A DNA stretch of 38,428 nucleotides from positions 1 to 38,428 of the forward strand of contig JAISEL010000078.1 in assembly GCA_031264185.1 (NCBI GenBank), in the 5' to 3' direction. Position 1 is the first letter of the stretch. Every line of letters starts with the position of its first letter. The DNA comes from Deltaproteobacteria bacterium (GTDB taxonomy: Bacteria > Desulfobacterota > Desulfarculia > Adiutricales > Adiutricaceae). Under the pieces are notes generated by a model. That model ran no database searches. It saw only the letters and a program-made list of their open reading frames with translations, and had not been told where the DNA came from. The position numbers were made by a program, and so were the translations under genes. This document shows, piece by piece, positions 8,640-15,324 of this stretch.

Positions 8640-9060
8640 CAAAGTATCCGTATCCGAATCCTTATAATAATTAATACCCTCAGCGGGTTGAATGGCCGCC
8701 CTTTCGGGCCGCTCCCCTCGGGGACATTTTACGCAGAAGAGATTCCGGCCTGCCTCAGACCTGCCGTTGGCTGATCGGCAAACCCAGACTTCAAGATGAC
8801 GAAGCATTTGAACACCCCGCCGCAGGTCGAATCCTACGGCAGACGCAACGGACTGGGGCCGCCTTCCCCGGTCAATCCCGGGATTTTCAAGCCCCCTGTC
8901 TCAGCTGGTGCGATTAACGGCCTTGGCCTGAAAAACAGGACCGATTCAAACCGGTTGTGCGGTTAGGTACTAAAAACAATATTTCTATGCCTCCACCATG
9001 CTTTCTTCACACCTTAATATCCTAAGTCTACCATAAATAGAATTGATTAACAAGATTAAT
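8640..9060. other. GC-rich non-coding stretch with alternative stems
   Basis: About 350 bp between fur and rsfS without a convincing gene; a minus-strand open frame at 8556-8807 has no homology I recognise and overlaps the fur leader. GACCTGC (8758-8764) can pair with GCAGGTC (8822-8828). Overlapping CTGCCGT (8761-8767) can instead pair with ACGGCAG (8836-8842). CCCCTCGGGG and a GAAA-capped GC stem (minus strand near 8690-8712) add further structure. This could be a small RNA or a long fur leader. I could not match it to 6S, tmRNA, RNase P or SRP RNA. Confidence 0.3.
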
Positions 9061-9093
9061 TTGACCCTGAACGATCAGCTTCCTGGGTTTTTC

Positions 9094-9111
9094 GGCGGGA
9101 ATTTACCCGCC
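9094..9111 (-). terminator. Hairpin just after rsfS
   Basis: GGCGGG (9094-9099) and CCCGCC (9106-9111) form a 6-bp GC stem with a 6-nt loop, 9 nt past the rsfS stop. On the minus strand no T-run follows, so it may stabilise the mRNA 3' end or end transcription inefficiently. Confidence 0.4.
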
Positions 9112-9119
9112 CGGGGAGG

Positions 9120-9728
9120 CTAAAGCCGGGGGGCGTCAGCCCACAGACCTTCCAGATCGTAATAAGCCCGGGTTTCGTCATTAAAAATATGGGCCACTAC
9201 CTCGCCTAAGTCCACCAGAGCCCAGTGGATATCGCCAGAGACGAGACCTTCCTGACCCAGAAGTTTTACTCCGGCCTCCAGTGACCTTTGGATAATTTTA
9301 TCGGCAATGGTCTTAATCTGGCGGGGATTCTGGGCGCTGGTTATGAAAAACCAGTCGGCCACCGACGACAGGCCCGAGAGATCCAGTAAGACCGGGGCGT
9401 GAACCTTATGCTCGGCAGCGGCTTTAAAGACCAGTTCGGCCAAGGCCCGGCCGCTGGGGGCCAGGGGGACGATTTTTTTCTTCCGTGTCCGGGGTGGCTT
9501 GGATTCCTGATCAGTCAAAAGATCGGCCGGAATCCCAGCCGGTTTTTCTTCTTCTGCCAGAGGTGTGGGGCCGACCGAAGGGCTGGATTTAAGCGGACCG
9601 GACCTGGGTTTCCCGGTCCCGGTCTTGGCGGTGGATTCGGTGGTTTTTTTTACCCGGACAGTTCTGGGCCGGCCAGTACGGCGGCTGTCGCCGGAGTTTA
9701 AATTCGTCTCAGGAGAAACCGGAATCAT
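9120..9728 (-). CDS. rsfS: Ribosome silencing factor RsfS with basic N-terminal extension
   Basis: RsfS (Iojap/DUF143 family) binds ribosomal protein L14 (uL14) and blocks subunit joining during starvation. The family domain covers about residues 95-200: an ALAELVFKAA start, DLSGLSSVADWFF, a QIKTIAD helix and the signature DIHWALVDLGEVVAHIF. The first about 90 residues are a Lys/Arg/Pro/Thr-rich extension that most RsfS proteins lack. I chose the ATG at 9728 because GAGGT ends 4 nt upstream; a GTG two codons earlier overlaps that site. The start overlaps the end of the nadD region, so the two are coupled. The nadD-rsfS order is widespread in bacteria and supports the call. Confidence 0.92.
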   Translation of the reverse strand: MIPVSPETNLNSGDSRRTGRPRTVRVKKTTESTAKTGTGKPRSGPLKSSPSVGPTPLAEEEKPAGIPADLLTDQESKPPRTRKKKIVPLAPSGRALAELVFKAAAEHKVHAPVLLDLSGLSSVADWFFITSAQNPRQIKTIADKIIQRSLEAGVKLLGQEGLVSGDIHWALVDLGEVVAHIFNDETRAYYDLEGLWADAPRL

Positions 9729-9735
9729 CAGCACC

Positions 9736-10398
9736 TCAATTTTTTGGATTGTATAAACCGTGTCCGGCCAGATAGACCCGGACCTCCTCGGGGACTAAGT
9801 AGCGGACCGAATCCCCGTAAGCCAGACGTTCTTTAATGTATGTTGAAGATATATCCAGGCGCAAACCCTGATAATAATGGACCGGATTAAAGCCCGGCCG
9901 GACAAAAGCTTCCCGGGTTTCGTCCCACAAAGGCTCTCCGCCCATAATCCCGGTTAAAAGACGGCCCAAAGCCTCTCTGTCCCCAGGCAGGGCCCACTGC
10001 CCCGGGCGCCGGAAGACGACCAGGGAGACCAGGGACATAAGTTCTTCGTAGCCCCGCCATTTACGGATGCTTTGAAAAGAATCATACCCCACCAGAAAAA
10101 ATAATTCTCCTTTTTCCTTTTCTTTCAAAGCCCTCAATGTGTTAACCGTGTAACTGGGCCGGGGCAGACTTTCTTCTAAATCCGTGACCTCAAAGCCTGG
10201 CCGATTTTTGATCGCCAGTTTCAGCATGGCCAAGCGATGCCGGAAATCGGCCGAACCTACAGGCTGTTTATGGGGATGCTGGGCAGCCGGAATAAAAATC
10301 ACGCGGTCAAACATAAAGTGGGCGGACAATTCTTCAGCGGCCCTTAAGTGCCCTAAATGGACCGGATCAAAAGATCCGCCGAATAAACCCAGACGCAT
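9736..10398 (-). CDS. nadD: Nicotinate-nucleotide adenylyltransferase NadD
   Basis: Converts nicotinate mononucleotide plus ATP to nicotinate adenine dinucleotide in NAD synthesis. The Rossmann nucleotidyltransferase fold is shown by GGSFDPVHLGHL at residues 6-17 (GxFDPxHxGH motif) and by ISSTYIKERL near residue 186 (the ISSTxxR motif). The length of about 220 residues is typical. The ATG at 10398 has AAGG 5 nt upstream and follows the gpsA stop by one base; a GTG at 10410 is an alternative. The gene is the middle member of a tight gpsA-nadD-rsfS unit. Confidence 0.95.
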   Translation of the reverse strand: MRLGLFGGSFDPVHLGHLRAAEELSAHFMFDRVIFIPAAQHPHKQPVGSADFRHRLAMLKLAIKNRPGFEVTDLEESLPRPSYTVNTLRALKEKEKGELFFLVGYDSFQSIRKWRGYEELMSLVSLVVFRRPGQWALPGDREALGRLLTGIMGGEPLWDETREAFVRPGFNPVHYYQGLRLDISSTYIKERLAYGDSVRYLVPEEVRVYLAGHGLYNPKN

Positions 10399-10399
10399 A

Positions 10400-11443
10400 T
10401 CAGCCTTCACTGAACTCCGGGGGTTTCAAATCAGGGGCCAGTTCCGGCTTAAGCCTTCTGGTCAGCAAATCCACCAGACCCTGACGGGGCGCTTTGCCCT
10501 CATACAAAACCCGGTAAATCTCCCGGATCGTCGGAAGGTTAAGCCCGTTGGCCTGAACCAGACCCCACAGAGATTTGGTGTTTTTGACTCCTTCGGCCAC
10601 TTCCCTCTGGCCTGCCAGTATATCGGTCAGGTTCTCCCCCGAGCCCAAACGAAGACCGACCCGCCGGTTGCGGGACAGATCCCCGGTGGCGGTCAAGAGC
10701 AGATCGCCTAAACCGGAAAGCCCGGAGATTGTCAGAGGGTTGGCTCCGACCGAGACGGCCAGACGGGTCATCTCGGCCAGAGCTCTGGTCAGAAAAGCAG
10801 CCCGGGCGTTTAACCCCAGACACAAACCGTCGCAGATGCCGGCCGCTATGGCATAGACATTTTTCATGGCTCCGCCCAGTTCTACGCCTTTAACGTCTCC
10901 GGAAGTATAGATCCTAAAAACCGGCGCCGAAAGCCAGGTCTGAACCTGGGCCGCTACCTGAAGATCCTCAAAAGCAACGGTTACGGCCGTCGGCAGCCCT
11001 TCAGCCACTTCCCGGGCAAAACTGGGGCCGGACAGGGCGCCGACAGGCATGGTCAGACCCAGGGTTTCTTCGGTCAGGATTTCGGTCATGGTGGCAAAAC
11101 TGTCGTCTTCTATGCCTTTGGCCGCGCTGACTAAAATTGTCTTCGAAGTTAAGTAAGGCCGAAATCCCCGGACCACTGACCGTAAAACATGGCTGGGCAC
11201 GACCCAGATAACAAGCCGGGCCTCTTTAACCGCTTCTTCATGGTCGCAGGTAGCCACAATTGACGGCGGCAGGGTCAGACCTGGCAGAAAGCTTTCGTTT
11301 TCCCGTTCCAGATTTAAAGTCTCAGCCAGTTCCGGTCTTCTGGCCCACAGGCGAACAGAAAAACCCTGGCGGGCGGTATGGATGGCCAAAGCCGTGCCCC
11401 AGGCTCCGGCTCCTATTACAGCGATTTTCTGGCTGGTCCGCAT
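10400..11443 (-). CDS. gpsA: Glycerol-3-phosphate dehydrogenase [NAD(P)+]
   Basis: Makes sn-glycerol-3-phosphate from dihydroxyacetone phosphate for phospholipid synthesis. The N-terminal Rossmann motif GAGAWGTALA lies near residues 12-21. Other family landmarks are SAAKGIE (near 107), LSGPSFAREVA (near 142), the catalytic lysine in GAMKNVYAIAAG (near 195) and a C-terminal GLSGLGDLLLT. The length of 347 residues is normal. The ATG at 11443 has GAGG about 4-5 nt upstream; the TTG just before it is less likely. First gene of the gpsA-nadD-rsfS unit. Confidence 0.96.
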   Translation of the reverse strand: MRTSQKIAVIGAGAWGTALAIHTARQGFSVRLWARRPELAETLNLERENESFLPGLTLPPSIVATCDHEEAVKEARLVIWVVPSHVLRSVVRGFRPYLTSKTILVSAAKGIEDDSFATMTEILTEETLGLTMPVGALSGPSFAREVAEGLPTAVTVAFEDLQVAAQVQTWLSAPVFRIYTSGDVKGVELGGAMKNVYAIAAGICDGLCLGLNARAAFLTRALAEMTRLAVSVGANPLTISGLSGLGDLLLTATGDLSRNRRVGLRLGSGENLTDILAGQREVAEGVKNTKSLWGLVQANGLNLPTIREIYRVLYEGKAPRQGLVDLLTRRLKPELAPDLKPPEFSEG

Positions 11444-12127
11444 CAAACCTCACAACCCCGCAGGCCTTGTTCCGCTTTTGAAAAATGGGCCGAAATTGAG
11501 CCCGAAATTTAAGATTTTTGGCCCCCGGGCCGACAAAATATTAAGGCCGCCCGCAATCCAGGCCGCTTTGGGGAACTATGATTCTTGAACTTAATCTTCT
11601 TATGGTTTACATTATTTAAGATCGGATTTCCAGAAAAAAACTTGGCCAAGCATAAAGAGACAGAATTAAATCTCATTGAGAGCAATTTTAGTATATTAGC
11701 GCAGATTCAAAAATAAATTTTCCTGGACTGTCTGATAAATTTTCCTGTTTTTTTGGGTCTCTTAGGTAAATTTTTTTTATTGAACTTAAAAAACTTAGTA
11801 CTTTCAGGCACTTAGTCTATATTTTTTTTAGGCCTTTATAAATAAAACAGTTGACAGGCCCTCACTTTTAATAGTAACATAGTTTTTATATTTTAAAAAC
11901 AATTTGCCGTTTAAGTACGGACTTGTTTTGAGCCGCTTAAATAAAATCTAAATTAAAACTTCCTCTGTCTGGGAGATCTTTTCCCAAAACCAAAGGCCTG
12001 TAAGATGGCCACTATGCAGTTGATGATTTTTAATATAGGGTTGATTTGTTAAATTTGCTGGCAATTACAGCTCATTAAATAGGCCGCCATAGCCGATAAT
12101 ATTCAAGGGTTCCTTAATACTACAATC
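11444..12127. other. Long AT-rich divergent intergenic region
   Basis: About 700 bp between gpsA (minus) and the LysM gene (plus), with no gene. A plus-strand promoter candidate TTGACA (11851-11856), 18-nt spacer, TAACAT (11875-11880) lies about 300 bp upstream of the LysM start. This would give a long leader. T-rich runs near 11740-11840 are notable. A minus-strand promoter for gpsA should also lie here, but I see no strong match. Confidence 0.35.
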
Positions 12128-12176
12128 AAGGAGGCCGCGCTGGCTTTAATAAAGCTCAAAGCGCGGAGAAGACGTA
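12128..12176 (+). promoter_or_regulatory. Shine-Dalgarno/hairpin leader of the LysM gene
   Basis: AAGGAGG (12128-12134) is directly followed by stem arm CCGCGCT (12135-12141). A small inner stem GCTTT/AAAGC (12143-12155) and arm AGCGCGG (12160-12166) follow, then 10 nt, then ATG. Linear spacing is 42 nt; hairpin-bridged spacing is 10 nt. Unlike the dnaJ and fur leaders, a second weaker site GGAG (12165-12168) lies 8 nt before the ATG, partly inside the stem. Conventional initiation is therefore also possible and would be masked by the folded stem. Confidence 0.5.
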
Positions 12177-13229
12177 ATGGCAAGACCTTTAATCGTGATA
12201 TTTCTGGCTCTGGGCCTGGCACTGCTGGGGCTTTCCCAGGGTTATTCCCAAGACGGGGCGGCCACCCAGACTTACGTGGTCCAAAAAGGCGATACGCTTT
12301 CCAAGATCGCTAAAAAGTTCTACAACAAAGCCAGTTTAGGCTCGCGTCTGTGGCGGGCAAACCAAAATCTCGTGGCCCACCCCAAAAGACTGACCCCGGG
12401 CGATGTGCTTTATATTTTCCCGGAAAGCACTCTAGCTTTAAACACCCCCATTTCCGTGCCTCCGGCTCCGGAAGCGCCGCCCCAGAACCTTTATCCCCAA
12501 AACGAATATATGAGGATGTCTTTCCCCAAGTACTTCTCCTTTGTCTCTGACCTGCAAAGCCATGCCAACACGACCAGGGTCAAAGTAAAAAAAATAGTCC
12601 CCCGGACCGTGACTGAAATTGATCCGGAAACAGGTGAACCCGTTGAAGTTACCTCCGAGACCATGGTCGACGAACTCTACGAAGTCCGCATTGTCGGCGA
12701 AATCATCGCCAGCCAGGAACGGGGAGCCACTATCCGCGACGACGGTTTTTCGGCTGTGGCCACAGGCCGGACTCTCCTTTCCACAGGGGACACGGTTATG
12801 GTCCGTTTTTCCGAGGATCTGGCCAAGATAATGGATTCCGATACTTATGATGATTCGGATCCCTATTTTACCGCATTTCCGGTCTATTCCCCTAATGTAA
12901 TTATTCAGGAGCCAGACCGCAAAAAAGCCGATTACGCCCGCAGCCTGGGCAACCTGATGTATTTTAAAGGCCGGATAAATATTGTCAGCCGGGTCGAAGG
13001 TCTGGCTCCTCCGGTGCCCAGAGACGCCAGCAGAGCTAAAAACCGAGCCGGCCAGTCCAATCAGGATCTTGAGGACGTCTCCTATGTCGCCCGGATCACT
13101 TATTCGGAAGATGCTATTTACTTAGGCGATAAAGTTGTCCTGTTTGTGCCCTTAAAACCCGGACCGGAAAGGCGTTTGGACTCTCCCTATGTCGAACAGC
13201 CGGATTCTTACCGGGCGCCGGGCAAGTAA
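12177..13229 (+). CDS. Exported LysM-domain protein
   Basis: Probable periplasmic peptidoglycan-binding protein of 350 residues. A signal peptide spans about residues 1-25. One LysM domain follows at about residues 32-85, with the classic YVVQKGDTLSKIAKKFY start and a PGDVLYIFP end. The remaining about 260 residues are a conserved-looking beta-rich region with no domain I recognise. Similar LysM plus beta-rich exported proteins are common in deltaproteobacteria. It starts a plus-strand envelope block with the lipoprotein and the OmpA-like protein, which also bind or sit near peptidoglycan. An exact role is not assignable. Confidence 0.8.
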   Translation: MARPLIVIFLALGLALLGLSQGYSQDGAATQTYVVQKGDTLSKIAKKFYNKASLGSRLWRANQNLVAHPKRLTPGDVLYIFPESTLALNTPISVPPAPEAPPQNLYPQNEYMRMSFPKYFSFVSDLQSHANTTRVKVKKIVPRTVTEIDPETGEPVEVTSETMVDELYEVRIVGEIIASQERGATIRDDGFSAVATGRTLLSTGDTVMVRFSEDLAKIMDSDTYDDSDPYFTAFPVYSPNVIIQEPDRKKADYARSLGNLMYFKGRINIVSRVEGLAPPVPRDASRAKNRAGQSNQDLEDVSYVARITYSEDAIYLGDKVVLFVPLKPGPERRLDSPYVEQPDSYRAPGK

Positions 13230-13298
13230 AATTTTTTAAAGCAAGTTATATTTTGCCCTTCCTGGATTTCTTCGGCGGGACTGCATCCAGTCATGCGG

Positions 13299-13395
13299 TG
13301 ACCTGGCCAAAATAGGGAGACAGACTCCCGGCGGAATTGGACTATTTCAAAAGGAGGTCTCTGGCTTTTGGCCAGGTCAAAAGCCAAATATTGCT
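13299..13395 (+). promoter_or_regulatory. Two-state structured leader of the lipoprotein gene
   Basis: AAAAGGAGGT (13349-13358) lies 37 nt before the ATG. Between them TGGCTTTT (13362-13369) pairs perfectly with AAAAGCCA (13379-13386), leaving 9 nt to the start. This brings the Shine-Dalgarno to an effective spacing of about 12 nt. A competing perfect 14-bp pairing exists between TGACCTGGCCAAAA (13299-13312) and TTTTGGCCAGGTCA (13366-13379). It uses part of the bridging hairpin and so excludes it. A further small stem GGGAG/CTCCC (13315-13329) lies inside that loop. Pairings are seen directly; switching is inferred. Confidence 0.6.
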
Positions 13396-14079
13396 ATGAA
13401 AGCTTTCTTTTTTCCGATGCTGGCGGCTTTAGTGGCCGCAACTTTACTTTCCGCCTGCGGCCCCCCCCGTATTTACCGGCAGAATACTTTTCCGGTCTGC
13501 GAAGGCCGCACCAGGGCTTCCCACGGTCCCTTGGGCAATCTTTATTCGCCCATGTCCGGTTCGTCCTGCCGCCAGGTTTTAACGGCCGAAGATGTTTCAG
13601 GCTGGGTTGAGTCGCCTTTAAACTCCCACCGCCGCCGGGGTCTCAGAACCATAGTCTTAGGCTGCACCAACCTGACTCCTTCAGCCGAATCCTGCGAGTA
13701 CGGCGGACCTGAGGGCAACGCCGGCACTTTGGACATGGTCTTCGACTTTACCCGCTATCCGGACACAGCCAGAGTTCAGCGGGCGGTGCTGGCGGTTTAC
13801 GCCTTCAATAACGCCAGTTTTCTGACCCAGGAATCTCGGCTCAGAGGCCGGTTAGTTGCCGGTGACACTTACGCCAGTTTAGGGGCCCAAAGACAGCCCC
13901 CTTCGGGTTCGGCCGACTGGATTATGTTTGATATCACCGATATTGCGGCCCGGGCCATAGCCGACCGCCGGACTCAGGTTCACTTTGAAATATCCCTGCC
14001 CTGCGGACGCACAGAGCAGGAACTGAGTACGGTCGGAGTTCTGAGCCGGGAACCGGTTGTTCTGGTGGAATATAAGTAG
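13396..14079 (+). CDS. Outer-membrane lipoprotein with DNRLRE-like beta domain
   Basis: A 227-residue exported lipoprotein. A short signal peptide ends in the lipobox LLSAC, so cysteine 21 should be lipidated. The mature part contains two further conserved-looking cysteine pairs. Its C-terminal segment (about 110-227) has the alternating beta pattern LAVYAFNNASF ... WIMFDITD ... VHFEIS ... EPVVLVEY. That pattern is typical of DNRLRE-type or carbohydrate-binding-like repeat domains. The ATG at 13396 is the only sensible start for the signal peptide but has no nearby Shine-Dalgarno; see the leader. It sits between the LysM and OmpA-like genes. Function unknown beyond an envelope location. Confidence 0.75.
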   Translation: MKAFFFPMLAALVAATLLSACGPPRIYRQNTFPVCEGRTRASHGPLGNLYSPMSGSSCRQVLTAEDVSGWVESPLNSHRRRGLRTIVLGCTNLTPSAESCEYGGPEGNAGTLDMVFDFTRYPDTARVQRAVLAVYAFNNASFLTQESRLRGRLVAGDTYASLGAQRQPPSGSADWIMFDITDIAARAIADRRTQVHFEISLPCGRTEQELSTVGVLSREPVVLVEYK

Positions 14080-14230
14080 CTTTAGCCCCAATACCGGTAC
14101 TGAATATCAGTGCTCTTTCATTTCACAAGATCTGTGTCTTTGATATTACCTGTCTTTTAGATGGCCCATTGGAGCCTCGGGATCCAATTATCCCTCGGAA
14201 TCAGCCGGGGGCATGTTGAGGGTTATTTAT

Positions 14231-15244
14231 ATGCTAAAAACTTTTGTCGCCTGGGTGACGCTCATGGGACTTATGAGTCCGGCCCTGATGTCAGGAGCGG
14301 ATACGGAATCAGTCATTGCTCAGCAGTTGGTGGCCGATCAGGGGCTGTTTTTCGCCTTGGCCCAGAAAAATATTCCGGCCATGGCCGCTCTAAGAGACCA
14401 GGGAGCTGACCCAAACACTAATCTGGCCCGTCTGGGCCTGAAACCGACAGCTATTTTTAATTCTGAGCTGCCGATTTTCTCACAGCCCTTCAACACATCC
14501 GGCTGGCCCATTCTGACCTGGGCTGTATATCTAAACGACGAACAGGCGGCTAATCTTTTAATGCGGGCCGGAGCCAGAATCAATGCCTCGGACGAATACG
14601 GAGCCACCGCTCTGCACTGGGCCGCCTGGGCCGGCCGTCATACCCTGGCTCAGCAGCTTTTAAACAACGGGGCCAACTGTCAGGCCAAGGACTTTAAAGG
14701 CCGCACACCCAAAGACTGGGCCGTCATGGTCACCCAGACCGATATGATCCGGCTTTTAGACAGCCGGACATGCCGCAATTATCCAAAAGGGGATGAAGAC
14801 CGCGACGGGGTAACCGATGACATAGATCTCTGCCCCGGTACTCCTTTAGGGGCCCAGGTTGACGAACGGGGGTGCTGGATTGTGGCTTACGCCACCTTCT
14901 TTGACCATGACAAATCTGTCATCAAAAGCGCTTTTTTACCTCATGTCCGGCAGGCGGCCAGAGTACTGGCCAATAATCCCGGCATTCAGGTGACTTTAGT
15001 CGGCCATACCGATTCCACCGGAACTGAAGAGTACAATTATGACTTAGGCTACCGGCGGGCCGAGGCTGTCCGGCGGGAACTCGTCCGTCAGGGGGTGACC
15101 GAAAGCCGTCTTTCCATATCTTCTGAAGGCGAATCGGCCCCCATTGACAATAACGCCACCCAGGCCGGACGAGCTAAAAACAGACGGGTGGAAATTCATG
15201 TGGCCCAGCAGGAGGGTATGGGCGCAACCGTTTATAATTACTGA
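14231..15244 (+). CDS. Ankyrin-repeat/OmpA-domain envelope protein
   Basis: Exported protein of 338 residues joining three parts. After a signal peptide (about 1-23) comes an ankyrin-repeat region (about 38-185) with repeats such as GWPILTWAVYLNDEQAANLL and YGATALHWAAWAGRHTLAQQL. A thrombospondin type-3-like calcium loop DRDGVTDDIDLCPGTP (about 192-207) follows. A C-terminal OmpA peptidoglycan-binding domain (about 215-330) carries VGHTDSTGTEEYNYDLGYRRAEAV and NRRVEI. The ATG at 14231 has GAGGG 8 nt upstream; an in-frame ATG at 14213 lacks one. The OmpA domain anchors to diaminopimelate in the cell wall. The ankyrin part presumably binds a periplasmic partner. It ends at a strong terminator. 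Confidence 0.85.
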   Translation: MLKTFVAWVTLMGLMSPALMSGADTESVIAQQLVADQGLFFALAQKNIPAMAALRDQGADPNTNLARLGLKPTAIFNSELPIFSQPFNTSGWPILTWAVYLNDEQAANLLMRAGARINASDEYGATALHWAAWAGRHTLAQQLLNNGANCQAKDFKGRTPKDWAVMVTQTDMIRLLDSRTCRNYPKGDEDRDGVTDDIDLCPGTPLGAQVDERGCWIVAYATFFDHDKSVIKSAFLPHVRQAARVLANNPGIQVTLVGHTDSTGTEEYNYDLGYRRAEAVRRELVRQGVTESRLSISSEGESAPIDNNATQAGRAKNRRVEIHVAQQEGMGATVYNY

Positions 15245-15272
15245 TTCCTGGCCCGAGTCTTACCTTAATTTC

Positions 15273-15312
15273 GGCCGTCAAATAGCTCTATTTGACGGCC
15301 TTTGTCTTTAAT
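15273..15312 (+). terminator. Intrinsic terminator after the OmpA-like gene
   Basis: GGCCGTCAAATA (15273-15284) pairs perfectly with TATTTGACGGCC (15289-15300) around a 4-nt loop. T-rich TTTGTCTTTAA follows. It separates the envelope block from the helicase gene. It also rules out a helicase start inside it, although the frame is open from 15292. Confidence 0.85.
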
Positions 15313-15324
15313 GCGGGGATCTTT

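Noticed and set aside
8556-8807. Minus-strand open frame overlapping the fur leader
   Set aside because: No recognisable domain, no ribosome site, and it runs through the structured fur leader.
8785-8845. tRNA-Sec-like pieces (ACTTCAA and a T-arm-like GGTCGAATCC)
   Set aside because: The anticodon-stem halves do not pair, the T-loop is one base short, and no acceptor stem can be drawn.
8810-8850. tmRNA-like GGATTCGAC on the minus strand
   Set aside because: No tag-peptide frame, no matching 3' tRNA-like half.
14171-14212. A fifth Shine-Dalgarno/hairpin leader before the OmpA-like gene
   Set aside because: A GGAG and a small stem exist, but the ATG at 14231 has its own well-spaced GAGGG, so bridging is not needed.
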